A stretch of 55,977 nt of DNA from positions 1 through 55,977 of the forward strand of contig JBIIEQ010000011.1 in NCBI GenBank assembly GCA_044237765.1. The letters are read 5' to 3'. Made by a program: the position numbers and the translations under genes. The stretch is from UBA6136 sp044237765. Lineage in GTDB: Bacteria > Pseudomonadota > Gammaproteobacteria > Methylococcales > Methylococcaceae. The notes beneath the pieces are model-generated. The model worked only from the letters and a program-made list of their open reading frames with translations. It was not told the origin of the DNA and ran no database searches. Shown one piece after another: positions 1 through 6,788 of this stretch. Position 1 is the first letter of the stretch; the number at the start of each line of letters is the position of its first letter.

Positions 1-76
1 CACTGGAGCCCTCTCGATCCATCAGCATCACGGTCGCCCGTTCTTCAGGTTTCAATTGTTCGTAATGTTTTCCCAT
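1..76 (-). CDS. IS30-type transposase, N-terminal end only (runs off the window)
   Basis: Reading the minus strand from an ATG at 76-74 gives MGKHYEQLKPEERATVMLMD and continues in frame to the window edge. The HYxQLxxEER pattern followed by a hydrophobic helix is the typical N-terminus of IS30-family transposases (DDE enzymes with an N-terminal HTH that binds the terminal repeats). Only about 25 residues are visible, so the catalytic core and completeness cannot be judged. It overlaps the tail of the nitrile-hydratase beta-like reading frame in another frame, which indicates that the element inserted into that gene. Confidence 0.7.
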   Translation of the reverse strand, partial: MGKHYEQLKPEERATVMLMDREGSS

Positions 77-125
77 CGCAACACCATACACGGTCGGGGT
101 GTTGCACTTGGTTTTTGAGCGCGCC
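1..125 (-). mobile_element. One end of an IS30-family insertion sequence
   Basis: The segment between the transposase start and about position 125 reads, on the minus strand, CTCAAAAACCAAGTGCAACA, which resembles the terminal repeats of IS30-type elements from memory. The boundary is approximate. It is placed where the beta-like protein stops resembling its family (after about residue 157). The other end lies outside the window, so terminal repeats and target duplication cannot be compared here. Confidence 0.55.
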
Positions 126-596
126 CTTCCCAAAACCCAACACGGCCTCGGTTTTTCCCATCTCCTCCACTTTTGCCGCCGTATTGAGTGACTCCTCGTC
201 GATAATGGCGGGATGTGCACCCCGGCTCTTGGTCAATTCTCTGGTCGTAGCCCAGCCTCCGCGTTGTAGCCAGCGGGCGATGCTTCGCACCCACAACTCA
301 AAATACGACGTATTTGAGTAATTCCTCGGCTGCATGGTCTCGCGGCCCCAGCGCGCCATGTCGAGATTGTTGTTCTGGGGAGGGAGAATGGGTTGTCCGT
401 TAGGTCCGGGAAATCCGGTCTCGAAAGCCGTTGCAGTGGCGGCATAACAGGGGGTGAACGTGCCCTCCCATTTCTCGGGCCACGGTGAGACTGGCTTCCC
501 TTGCGGGTTGACGCCCGTATAGACCGGTTCTGGTTGTTGCTTATTGGGAATGGGGCCATAGCCGATATAGCCTTGTACGTGTTGTGCACCATCCAT
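45..596 (-). CDS. Nitrile hydratase / thiocyanate hydrolase beta-like subunit, truncated by an IS
   Basis: The protein (183 aa) starts MDGAQHVQGYIGYGP, like the MNGIHDxGGxxGYGP start of nitrile hydratase beta subunits. It carries the helical region around residues 80-120 with SYFELWVRSIARWL, which corresponds to the YYEHWL helix of the beta subunit. After about residue 157 the sequence is encoded by the end of an IS30-type element, so the natural C-terminus is lost. A full NHase beta has a further SH3-like C-terminal domain. In thiocyanate hydrolase the beta subunit is a separate chain of about this native length, so a short subunit is also possible. It lies 14 bp downstream of the Tat-exported alpha-like gene and is surely co-transcribed with it. 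It has no signal peptide; it could leave the cell only by hitch-hiking on the Tat-exported partner. Confidence 0.65.
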   Translation of the reverse strand: MDGAQHVQGYIGYGPIPNKQQPEPVYTGVNPQGKPVSPWPEKWEGTFTPCYAATATAFETGFPGPNGQPILPPQNNNLDMARWGRETMQPRNYSNTSYFELWVRSIARWLQRGGWATTRELTKSRGAHPAIIDEESLNTAAKVEEMGKTEAVLGFGKGALKNQVQHPDRVWCCDGKTLRTIET

Positions 597-610
597 CGTA
601 AATTCCTCGC

Positions 611-1621
611 TTAGATGACTTGTGAACCGATCATCCCGTTACGGGTGATCAGATTGACCAGCTGCGTTTCTGTGCCGGGGACCAAGGGGACTCCTGCGGG
701 AGCCTCGGGAATAACAAGAAACCGCACTTCAGAGTTTGAATCCCACACCCGGACTTCGTCTACTCGCCTCAGATAAGCCTCGACCTGGGCTTGGTTGCCA
801 TTGCTTTCGGCAAATTCCAGAAGAACACCGCGCGGTGCTGATACGCTGCGAGCCCGATACTGTCGGGACTTGTACCATTCTGGCTGAACGCCTAACAGAG
901 CCTGTGGATAGCAGGAGCAGAGGGTACACGCCACCAAATTGTGAATAACTTTACCTGTGGTCGGTTCCTTGCCGTTGGCGACCACTCGCACGAACTCCCC
1001 CTCCGGCCCGAGGGTGGTCCCTAACAAACCGCCTTGCGGGGGCCACTTGAAGGTCAATTGTCCTTTTCCTGCGGCGTAATCCAAATAGTCCTTCATGTAT
1101 AGCGTTGCGGAGAAGGGACCACGTTGGCTGGCAGGATAGCCCTCTGGTTTCCATTCCGGGGCATATTCATTTTCTGGATTCAGTAATGCGTTCTTGAATG
1201 AGGAATCCACCCAGGCGCGGGCCACGATGGCTTTGCCAATGTAAGGACCTACCTGCTCACTGTAATACTGGACTGCAAAGTCCATCTTTTGCTGCGAGAT
1301 GATCTTCTTGTCGACCAAGAGCTTTTCCAGCGCCAGAACCCGATTTTTAAGGGGTTTCAGAATTGGCTGATCAAAGGCACCCTGCCGGTCATAAATAGGT
1401 ACCCCGCCTAAATTTTCTCTCGATGGATCCGCAACAAGACTGCCGTAAGATCCGCCTTCAGCCGCTTCGACATCACCCGATGATACCGCCAGCCCAGCCA
1501 GGCCGCCAACACTCACAGTGCCCACGCCAAGGCCAGCAACACTGGCCTGCTTTAGGAAGTTTCGGCGGGACTCTACGGCTTCATCTTGGGTTTTTTCTTT
1601 TGAATCCGTGATATCAGACAT
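611..1621 (-). CDS. Tat-exported nitrile hydratase alpha-like (Co-type) protein
   Basis: This 336-aa protein has a twin-arginine signal (RRNFLKQASVAG, residues 19-30) followed by a hydrophobic stretch to about residue 53. The region 85-150 matches the helical N-terminal part of nitrile hydratase alpha and thiocyanate hydrolase gamma subunits. The motif VACTLCSCYP (Cys232, Cys235, Ser236, Cys237) is the family's non-corrin metal site; Thr between the first two cysteines is the cobalt type. About 50-60 residues (roughly 150-205) are inserted before the metal motif compared with standard NHase alpha. The start is supported by AGGAG 7 nt upstream. Known enzymes of this family are cytoplasmic. A Tat signal would export the folded metalloprotein, possibly with its beta partner. 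The substrate is unknown: nitrile, thiocyanate or another small molecule. No NHase activator gene is visible. Confidence 0.75.
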   Translation of the reverse strand: MSDITDSKEKTQDEAVESRRNFLKQASVAGLGVGTVSVGGLAGLAVSSGDVEAAEGGSYGSLVADPSRENLGGVPIYDRQGAFDQPILKPLKNRVLALEKLLVDKKIISQQKMDFAVQYYSEQVGPYIGKAIVARAWVDSSFKNALLNPENEYAPEWKPEGYPASQRGPFSATLYMKDYLDYAAGKGQLTFKWPPQGGLLGTTLGPEGEFVRVVANGKEPTTGKVIHNLVACTLCSCYPQALLGVQPEWYKSRQYRARSVSAPRGVLLEFAESNGNQAQVEAYLRRVDEVRVWDSNSEVRFLVIPEAPAGVPLVPGTETQLVNLITRNGMIGSQVI

Positions 1622-1634
1622 TACATGCTCCTAA

Positions 1635-1733
1635 GGAAGCTCTGAACAACTCGAAAACAGGCTTAACAATACGACGTAAATCATTGATTTATATTTGGTC
1701 GGATTTCCAGAAATTGAATTGTTCAGAGGCTCC
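1635..1733. mobile_element. MITE-like element, 99 bp, with 15-bp inverted repeats and CTAA duplication
   Basis: The left end GGAAGCTCTGAACAA and the right end (inverted GGAGCCTCTGAACAA) match at 13 of 15 positions. Directly outside both ends is CTAA (1631-1634 and 1734-1737), a target duplication of the YTAR type used by IS5-group elements. The interior is AT-rich and has no coding capacity. It lies immediately upstream of the ribosome binding site of the nitrile-hydratase alpha-like gene, so it probably separates that gene from its original promoter or supplies a new one. Confidence 0.7.
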
Positions 1734-1819
1734 CTAAGTGGCTTGCGGGTTTGTTCTGGTGCTTTGATTTGGCAAACACTCCACTACTCGCTGGAGCGTG
1801 ATTCCATCATAGATAAAAA

Positions 1820-2119
1820 TTACAGCCCCTGCTCGCGACGCGTAGCCGCCATGCCGGTATCCGCTTTCTGAACCTGGGTGCTGTTGCAGGCAGGAGTTTG
1901 TTGGGTGCGCTGTCCTTGAACGCTGTAATGCACCTCGCAGTTATTGCTGCTGAAGCGGGCATTCCACTCGCCGCTCTCTCCTTGGGAGATCGTCGGCACT
2001 TCGTTGTAGTTGACAGTACCGAAGCCTCCAGCAGCATTCTGTCCATTGGGCAGGATGATACAGCCGGAGAGCGTCAATAGGACCGAAAACGTGATGGAGG
2101 TCTTGAGCTTGTACTGCAT
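1820..2119 (-). CDS. Small putative lipoprotein
   Basis: The 99-aa product has a lipoprotein signal peptide (SVLLTLSGC, Cys at about residue 20). The mature part of about 80 residues has two further cysteines, in NNCEVHY and TPACNS, that could form a disulfide. I recognise no domain. It lies downstream of, and in the same direction as, the small secreted protein at 2197-2529, but a strong terminator separates them, so it is likely expressed on its own. Probable location is the inner leaflet of the outer membrane or the periplasm. Function unknown. Confidence 0.6.
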   Translation of the reverse strand: MQYKLKTSITFSVLLTLSGCIILPNGQNAAGGFGTVNYNEVPTISQGESGEWNARFSSNNCEVHYSVQGQRTQQTPACNSTQVQKADTGMAATRREQGL

Positions 2120-2143
2120 GAATTGTTCTCTTTGGGTGCAGGT

Positions 2144-2171
2144 AAAAAATCCCCCGGATGGACCGGGGGAT
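2144..2171 (-). terminator. Rho-independent terminator of the 2197-2529 gene
   Basis: On the minus strand a 9-bp perfect stem ATCCCCCGG/CCGGGGGAT with a 5-nt loop is followed directly by a run of six T. It lies 26 nt past the stop codon of the secreted protein gene. Confidence 0.9.
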
Positions 2172-2196
2172 GCTGGCTGGTTTTCGGACTGAGCGC

Positions 2197-2529
2197 TTAT
2201 TTATTGAAGCTGAACTGGGTGATTTTGCCCTTGGCGTTCACATCGCAGTAACCGGCGCCCTTGCCGGGGACTTCTACGTTGAAGGAAGCACCTGATTTCT
2301 GCAGATCCTTGATGCTCATGCTGCCGTTGTCGAGGCTTTCCTTCAGGGTGGCACCGACAGTGACATGCAGGTCGGACATGGGTACGCCCTTGAATTGGGT
2401 CATCAGCTTGTCTTTGCAGACTTTACCGAGGCGAGCCAGGGTGGCATCTACCTTGGCATCAGCAAAGGCCGGGCTAATGGAACCAGCAAGCAGCAAAGTC
2501 GTAATGGCAAGGGTAAGAGCGTTTTTCAT
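2197..2529 (-). CDS. Small secreted protein, paralogue of 5157-5498
   Basis: The 110-aa product has a Sec signal peptide with a likely cut after SPAFA (about residue 23) and a mature domain of about 87 residues. Two cysteines (VCKDKLM and YCDVNAK) are placed to form a disulfide. The sequence matches the protein at 5157-5498 over its whole mature length, with shared blocks such as LGKVCK, KLMTQF, GVPMSDL, LKESLDNGSM and DLQKSGASF. The two genes flank a LysR regulator and an M48 protease and point in opposite directions. I do not recognise the family. The protein is followed by a strong terminator, suggesting a single-gene transcript. Confidence 0.75.
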   Translation of the reverse strand: MKNALTLAITTLLLAGSISPAFADAKVDATLARLGKVCKDKLMTQFKGVPMSDLHVTVGATLKESLDNGSMSIKDLQKSGASFNVEVPGKGAGYCDVNAKGKITQFSFNK

Positions 2530-2955
2530 GTATGTATTTCCAATGTCAGGTGGGATTACCGTGCCTGGTCGGCCAGATTCTTAAAGCGTAAGTACCCTAC
2601 CTCAAACCGCGAATCTTTGGAACGGCAGAAATATGCAGCTTTACTCCACGGTATGGCGTTCATCCTCCGAGCATAATCCTGCCGTTGCAACGCCTGATCC
2701 GCTCTGCTATGGCCTGTTAACACACGCGAAGCGCATCTACGATCAGCGCGAAATGGATAAGCAAAACGCACAAGATCAATATGCAAGGTACGATCGAACT
2801 GCAAGCCTAATGATTGAAGGGTTAAATTCTCTTCAACGGTCATTTGACTCGTTTCTGGCCGGTAGCCTCGGCGCAAACCGTCGTCGTGCGGTTAACACTA
2901 CCCAACGCGGCCCTACAGCGGTGCCGCCGAGAATCTTCCTTTGCCGAGATTCTCT
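2530..2955. other. Intergenic stretch without a convincing gene
   Basis: This 426-bp stretch lies between the secreted protein gene (its upstream side) and the end of the LysR gene. Short open frames exist on both strands but lack family resemblance and good ribosome sites. It should contain the promoter of the 2197-2529 gene; I cannot place it confidently. Confidence 0.5.
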
Positions 2956-3897
2956 CTACGCAGACAGATCGTTCATGATGCCCATGTCCTTGCCGAGAGC
3001 CATCAGTTGTTCTCGTAGCCAGAGGTGGCCTGGGTCCTGTGCCATCACTTGATGCCAAATCATGTAGGAGCGGTTCTTCGGCAGGGTGAGGGGTAACGGG
3101 TAATGACGGAGGTTGAAAGCCGCCACAAAGGACTCCGCCATGCTCTTGACCACGATGGAAACCAAGTCAGTGAGGGTGACGACATGGGGCAACAGCAAGG
3201 CATGGGGCACCTCCAAGGCCGTGCGCTGCCGGGCCGATTCGAACAGGTTACTGACTGAGCTGTCATCGAACTTCGTCAGGAGGTCGTAGACCATGACAAA
3301 CTGCTCACGAAGCAGAGACTCAAGGTCAGGTTTGCTCTGGATGCGCGGATGTTCAGGGCGGGCTATCAACACCAGGCTGTCTTCGGCATATATCACCTGC
3401 TCAAGCGACGCGTCATCAAATCGGGCGGGGTGAAGTGCCAGATCCAGACGCTGCTCCCTGAGCAACTCAGGTATCTCATTGGGTGGGTCAATCATCCTGA
3501 CGACCAAGCGCGCATTGGGTGCCTGTTCCTGTATGCGCTGATAAAGGGCAGGGACAAAGCTGTGTCCACCCCCATAAGTCAGCGATACATTGAAGGTTCG
3601 CTGAGCCGTTTTCGGATCAAATCTGAACTTGCCAGAAAATTCACCGCGAATGACGTCCAGGGCATGGTGAATCTGGTCGTAGAGGTCATCCGCCTTCGAT
3701 GTCGGCACCAGCCCTTTGGTACGTCCCTGAAACAAGGGGTCATTGACCTGGTAACGCAATCTTCCCAGGGCATGACTGATGGCGGGTTGACTCATGCCTA
3801 ACCGTTCCCCTGCCTTGGATTGGCTCCGCACCTCATAGACGGCCTCGAATACCGTCAAGAGATTCAGGTCGACACCGCGAAGATTGATTCTGCTCAT
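2956..3897 (-). CDS. LysR-family transcriptional regulator
   Basis: The 313-aa protein has the LysR winged HTH at residues 1-65 (DLNLLTVFEAVYEV, then the helix MSQPAISHALGRLR) and an effector-binding domain from about residue 95. The N-terminus NLRGVDLNLLTVFEAV is typical of the NodD/LeuO-like subgroup that binds aromatic or unknown small ligands. It is divergent from the M48 protease gene across a 258-bp gap (3898-4155) that probably holds both promoters, so autoregulation and control of the protease are plausible. The ligand cannot be predicted from the sequence. Confidence 0.9.
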   Translation of the reverse strand: MSRINLRGVDLNLLTVFEAVYEVRSQSKAGERLGMSQPAISHALGRLRYQVNDPLFQGRTKGLVPTSKADDLYDQIHHALDVIRGEFSGKFRFDPKTAQRTFNVSLTYGGGHSFVPALYQRIQEQAPNARLVVRMIDPPNEIPELLREQRLDLALHPARFDDASLEQVIYAEDSLVLIARPEHPRIQSKPDLESLLREQFVMVYDLLTKFDDSSVSNLFESARQRTALEVPHALLLPHVVTLTDLVSIVVKSMAESFVAAFNLRHYPLPLTLPKNRSYMIWHQVMAQDPGHLWLREQLMALGKDMGIMNDLSA

Positions 3898-4155
3898 GCT
3901 GTGGGTCGGATGAATGTTTCGGCGGTGATCAGATGAAATCTGAACCCAACCAAGGGGTCAGGTTAAGGGAGTGAAGTCACGCTACAGCGTCTGCACATTT
4001 TTCGCCAGGGTACATACCACGCTCCAGGTTATGGCTTTTGTGAATAACCGCCATGCGTTCTATTCATTGGCCGACTCAACCCGTGGCCGATAACCTTCGC
4101 ATCGAAAGAGGAAATCGCCAATGGCGTCCATCACCCCCATTCAGGATCTACCCAG

Positions 4156-5058
4156 ATGAACTCGACATCCAGACGATTGATCATGCTCATCAGCTTGGCT
4201 GGGATGGGCTCGGGTTGTGCCACTAACCAGATCACAGGTCGTTCACAGGCCATGCTTTTCAGCGATGAGAGCGCGGCTCAGCAATCCACTCAGGAGTATT
4301 CCAAGCTGATGACCGAGGCGGCCCAGAAACAAACCCTGGATGGCGACACTTACCAACTCAGCCGTGTGCAATCCATCGCCAAACCCCTGATCGCCGAGGC
4401 CATTAAACTTCGCCCCAAAGCATCGGACTGGCAATGGGATGTCCATGTCTTGAAGAGCAACGATGTGAATGCCTGGTGCATGGCCGGCGGCAAGATGGCC
4501 GTCTACACCGGGCTACTCGACAAGGTCCAACCCAGTGATGATGAGCTGGCCGCCGTCATGGGCCATGAAATCGCACATGCCTTGCTCTCGCATCAGGCTG
4601 AAAAAATGTCTCGTCAGATGATGCAGAAAATAGGGCTGAACGCGGGCATGATCGCCGCCAGTATGTTCGGTATCAATTTGGGTGGTCTGGGCTCACTGGC
4701 CGATATGGCCGCCACCGTCGCTGTTCAGTTACCCAATAGCCGGGACGCCGAGAGCGAAGCAGACCAGATTGGGGTGGAGATGGCGGCAAAGGCGGGCTTC
4801 AATCCAGGAGCGGCTGTCACGCTATGGGAGAAGATGATGAAGGTCAGTGGCAGCGGAGTTCCCGAGTGGTTCAGTACCCACCCCAATCCCGAGTCACGGA
4901 TTGCCGCCATGAAAATCGCCGCCAAAAAACTCATGCCAGTTTATGAAGCCAGGCTGAAAGCTCAATCCAAGCCGCCCGTGTCGGTACCGGCGACTGCTGC
5001 GTCTGGTTTCGGACAATCGCTCAGGAAATCGGCCAAATTGATCGCTACAAAGAGTTGA
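4156..5058 (+). CDS. M48-family metalloprotease, lipoprotein
   Basis: The 300-aa protein begins with a lipoprotein signal (LISLAGMGSGC, Cys at about residue 21). It has the zinc protease motif HEIAH at about residues 137-141 with the third-ligand region RDAESEADQIG near residues 196-206. The HExxH...ExxxD layout is that of periplasmic M48 proteases such as LoiP/YcaL, which degrade or quality-control outer-membrane proteins. A C-terminal tail of about 40 residues is Ala/Pro/Lys-rich. It is followed by the secreted protein at 5157-5498 and transcribed divergently from the LysR gene. The substrate is unknown. Confidence 0.85.
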   Translation: MNSTSRRLIMLISLAGMGSGCATNQITGRSQAMLFSDESAAQQSTQEYSKLMTEAAQKQTLDGDTYQLSRVQSIAKPLIAEAIKLRPKASDWQWDVHVLKSNDVNAWCMAGGKMAVYTGLLDKVQPSDDELAAVMGHEIAHALLSHQAEKMSRQMMQKIGLNAGMIAASMFGINLGGLGSLADMAATVAVQLPNSRDAESEADQIGVEMAAKAGFNPGAAVTLWEKMMKVSGSGVPEWFSTHPNPESRIAAMKIAAKKLMPVYEARLKAQSKPPVSVPATAASGFGQSLRKSAKLIATKS

Positions 5059-5156
5059 ATCATTCCGAGTGGCCCGTTGAAGTGGAGGTGAGAAAGTTCG
5101 ACGAGAAAAATCCATTCATCCCATCGTTACTAACCTTCCCAACAGGAGAACCATCC

Positions 5157-5498
5157 ATGAAATCTACTCTCATTCCAAGCATGGCGATTGCCTTGATTGC
5201 CGCATCCATCAACCCATCTTTCGCCGAAGATCAGGCCAAGGTTGATGCTATTTTGAGTCGCTTGGGCAAGGTCTGCAAAAACAAACTGATGACCCAGTTC
5301 CCTGGCGTGCCGATGTCGGATCTTCGCGTGACGGTGGGAGCGAGCCTTAAGGAAAGCCTCGATAACGGCTCCATGGGCCTGAAAGACCTCCAAAAGTCAG
5401 GGGCATCATTTAGCATCGAGGTGCCTGGCAAGGGGTCTGGAGCCTGTGGGGTGAATGCCAAAAGGAAAATCACCGAATTTTCGATCAGTAAGAATTGA
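5157..5498 (+). CDS. Small secreted protein, paralogue of 2197-2529
   Basis: The ATG at 5157 is chosen because AGGAGA lies 7 nt upstream and it opens a clean Sec signal peptide (cut after PSFA). An in-frame ATG at 5055 would add 34 residues with no signal character. The 113-aa product matches the protein at 2197-2529 across the mature region and keeps both cysteines. It follows the M48 protease gene by about 100 bp and may be co-transcribed with it. Function unknown; the conserved KLMTQFxGVPMSDL and LKESLDNGSM blocks define the pair. Confidence 0.75.
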   Translation: MKSTLIPSMAIALIAASINPSFAEDQAKVDAILSRLGKVCKNKLMTQFPGVPMSDLRVTVGASLKESLDNGSMGLKDLQKSGASFSIEVPGKGSGACGVNAKRKITEFSISKN

Positions 5499-5499
5499 A

Positions 5500-5514
5500 G
5501 ACCCGGACCGGGTC
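5500..5514. terminator. Palindromic hairpin after the secreted protein gene
   Basis: GACCCGG-A-CCGGGTC directly follows the stop codon. No T-run follows, so intrinsic termination is uncertain; it could protect the 3' end of the transcript. Confidence 0.4.
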
Positions 5515-5691
5515 TGGCCAATAAACACAAACAGGCAAAAACAGCGATTCCGGTATCAACTCCTCCGAGGCGCGGACTTTGCTGCGAGCTGATCCGCTGG
5601 GCTAGAGGGTCGAGTACGCCTGGCAAACTCGGGCTATGAAAAGGGGCTCTCGGGCCATGAGATTATTATCAAACAGAGAGAACTAAGTTCA

Positions 5692-6027
5692 ATGAAAACG
5701 ACTAGATATTTTGTCGCTCTTCTTTCCATGGCCAGCCTGTCTGGATGCGCGGGTTTTGGCGGTTTTGGTGGAAACAATAATAACAATGGGGGATATGGCT
5801 ACCCTGGTTATGGAGGCTATGGTTATCCCAGCTATCGCCAACCCCAGTGGAATCCGCCTATGACCCAGACCCAGAAGGATTTGAATACCATCAATGACAA
5901 CATGAAACAGCTCTCGAAGCTGCCTCCCGAACAGCAGCAGCAAGTCCTGAAGAGGGCTAAGGAACTTCAGGAACAGAGGAATCGGGAGCTGGATCAGTAC
6001 AGCAAGCAAAGTCAGGGTCGCTGGTGA
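5692..6027 (+). CDS. Gly/Tyr/Asn-rich small lipoprotein
   Basis: The 111-aa product has a lipoprotein signal (SMASLSGC, Cys19). This is followed by a low-complexity segment rich in Gly, Asn and Tyr with repeated YGYP/YGGY units (about residues 20-50), and then a charged helical tail rich in Gln, Glu and Lys (about 60-105) that looks like a coiled coil. Such architecture is common in small envelope lipoproteins of unknown role. It stands alone, with about 190 bp upstream and about 240 bp (6028-6267) before the convergent Nudix gene. Confidence 0.65.
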   Translation: MKTTRYFVALLSMASLSGCAGFGGFGGNNNNNGGYGYPGYGGYGYPSYRQPQWNPPMTQTQKDLNTINDNMKQLSKLPPEQQQQVLKRAKELQEQRNRELDQYSKQSQGRW

Positions 6028-6267
6028 AAGCCCTGACCAAGCAGTAGACCTAAGCCTGGAGACGCTCTAGCAACTTCGGAATGAACCTTGTCTCCCTTGC
6101 CCGGATCGGAGCAAGGCGGGTGTAAACCAGAATAACGGGCGTGGTTGTGGAACGGGAGAAATATGCAGGAGGGTCTGCAATCTCCGTTGGGTGAGACCTG
6201 ACCCGAAAAAAGGTGGTGCGGTGGTGAGTTTTGCTACCCTGTAAACCCGTGGAATGCGTTCAGGAGG

Positions 6268-6783
6268 TCAGCGAATGTGCCGATTCATTTGCTCAAAAGT
6301 TTGCCAGAGAGACTGGAATGACAAGGTCAATCCCTTCCCGCCTTGTTCAATCCAGTCGTCCAGCTCTGCCACGGAAATCCAACGGCCCTCGGTGATTTCA
6401 TCGGCATTCAGCCGAAAGGGGCCGTCGTGTTTCGAGGTATAGACCTGGATGAACTCCCAGCCCGTCTCCGGGGAGGAGGGGAGCTTGAATATGGGTTGGA
6501 TTGGGGGTGCATCATCGACGCCCAGTTCTTCATTCAGCTCGCGTCGGGCGGCTTCGTCGTAGCTTTCGCCCAGGTCCACATGACCGGCGGCGGAGGTATC
6601 CCATAAGCCGGGGTTGATGTCCTTGCTGGCAGAACGTTTCTGCAGAAACAGTTCGTTCCGCGAGTTGAAGACCAGAATGTGGACGGCTCGATGCCTCAGT
6701 CCCAGGCGATGCAGTTCTCCCCGGGTGCGTGTACCGATCACTTGATCGTTTTCGTCGACTTCGTTCAGCCGTTCGTGTTCCAT
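6268..6783 (-). CDS. Nudix hydrolase (YfcD-like)
   Basis: The 171-aa protein contains a full Nudix box, GHVDLGESYDEAARRELNEELG, whose REL-EELG core binds Mg and the diphosphate. The N-terminus (NEVDENDQVIGTRTRGELH) and the segment AVHILVFN...LFLQKRS are typical of the IDI/YfcD subgroup, which hydrolyses nucleoside-diphosphate-type compounds of uncertain identity. It lies 5 bp downstream of the outer-membrane efflux gene on the same strand and may be the last gene of the efflux operon, though a functional link is not evident. Confidence 0.85.
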   Translation of the reverse strand: MEHERLNEVDENDQVIGTRTRGELHRLGLRHRAVHILVFNSRNELFLQKRSASKDINPGLWDTSAAGHVDLGESYDEAARRELNEELGVDDAPPIQPIFKLPSSPETGWEFIQVYTSKHDGPFRLNADEITEGRWISVAELDDWIEQGGKGLTLSFQSLWQTFEQMNRHIR

Positions 6784-6788
6784 GTCAT

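Noticed and set aside
2556..2876. A 106-codon minus-strand frame in the gap before the LysR gene
   Set aside because: No family resemblance, no good ribosome site, and overlapping open frames on the other strand.
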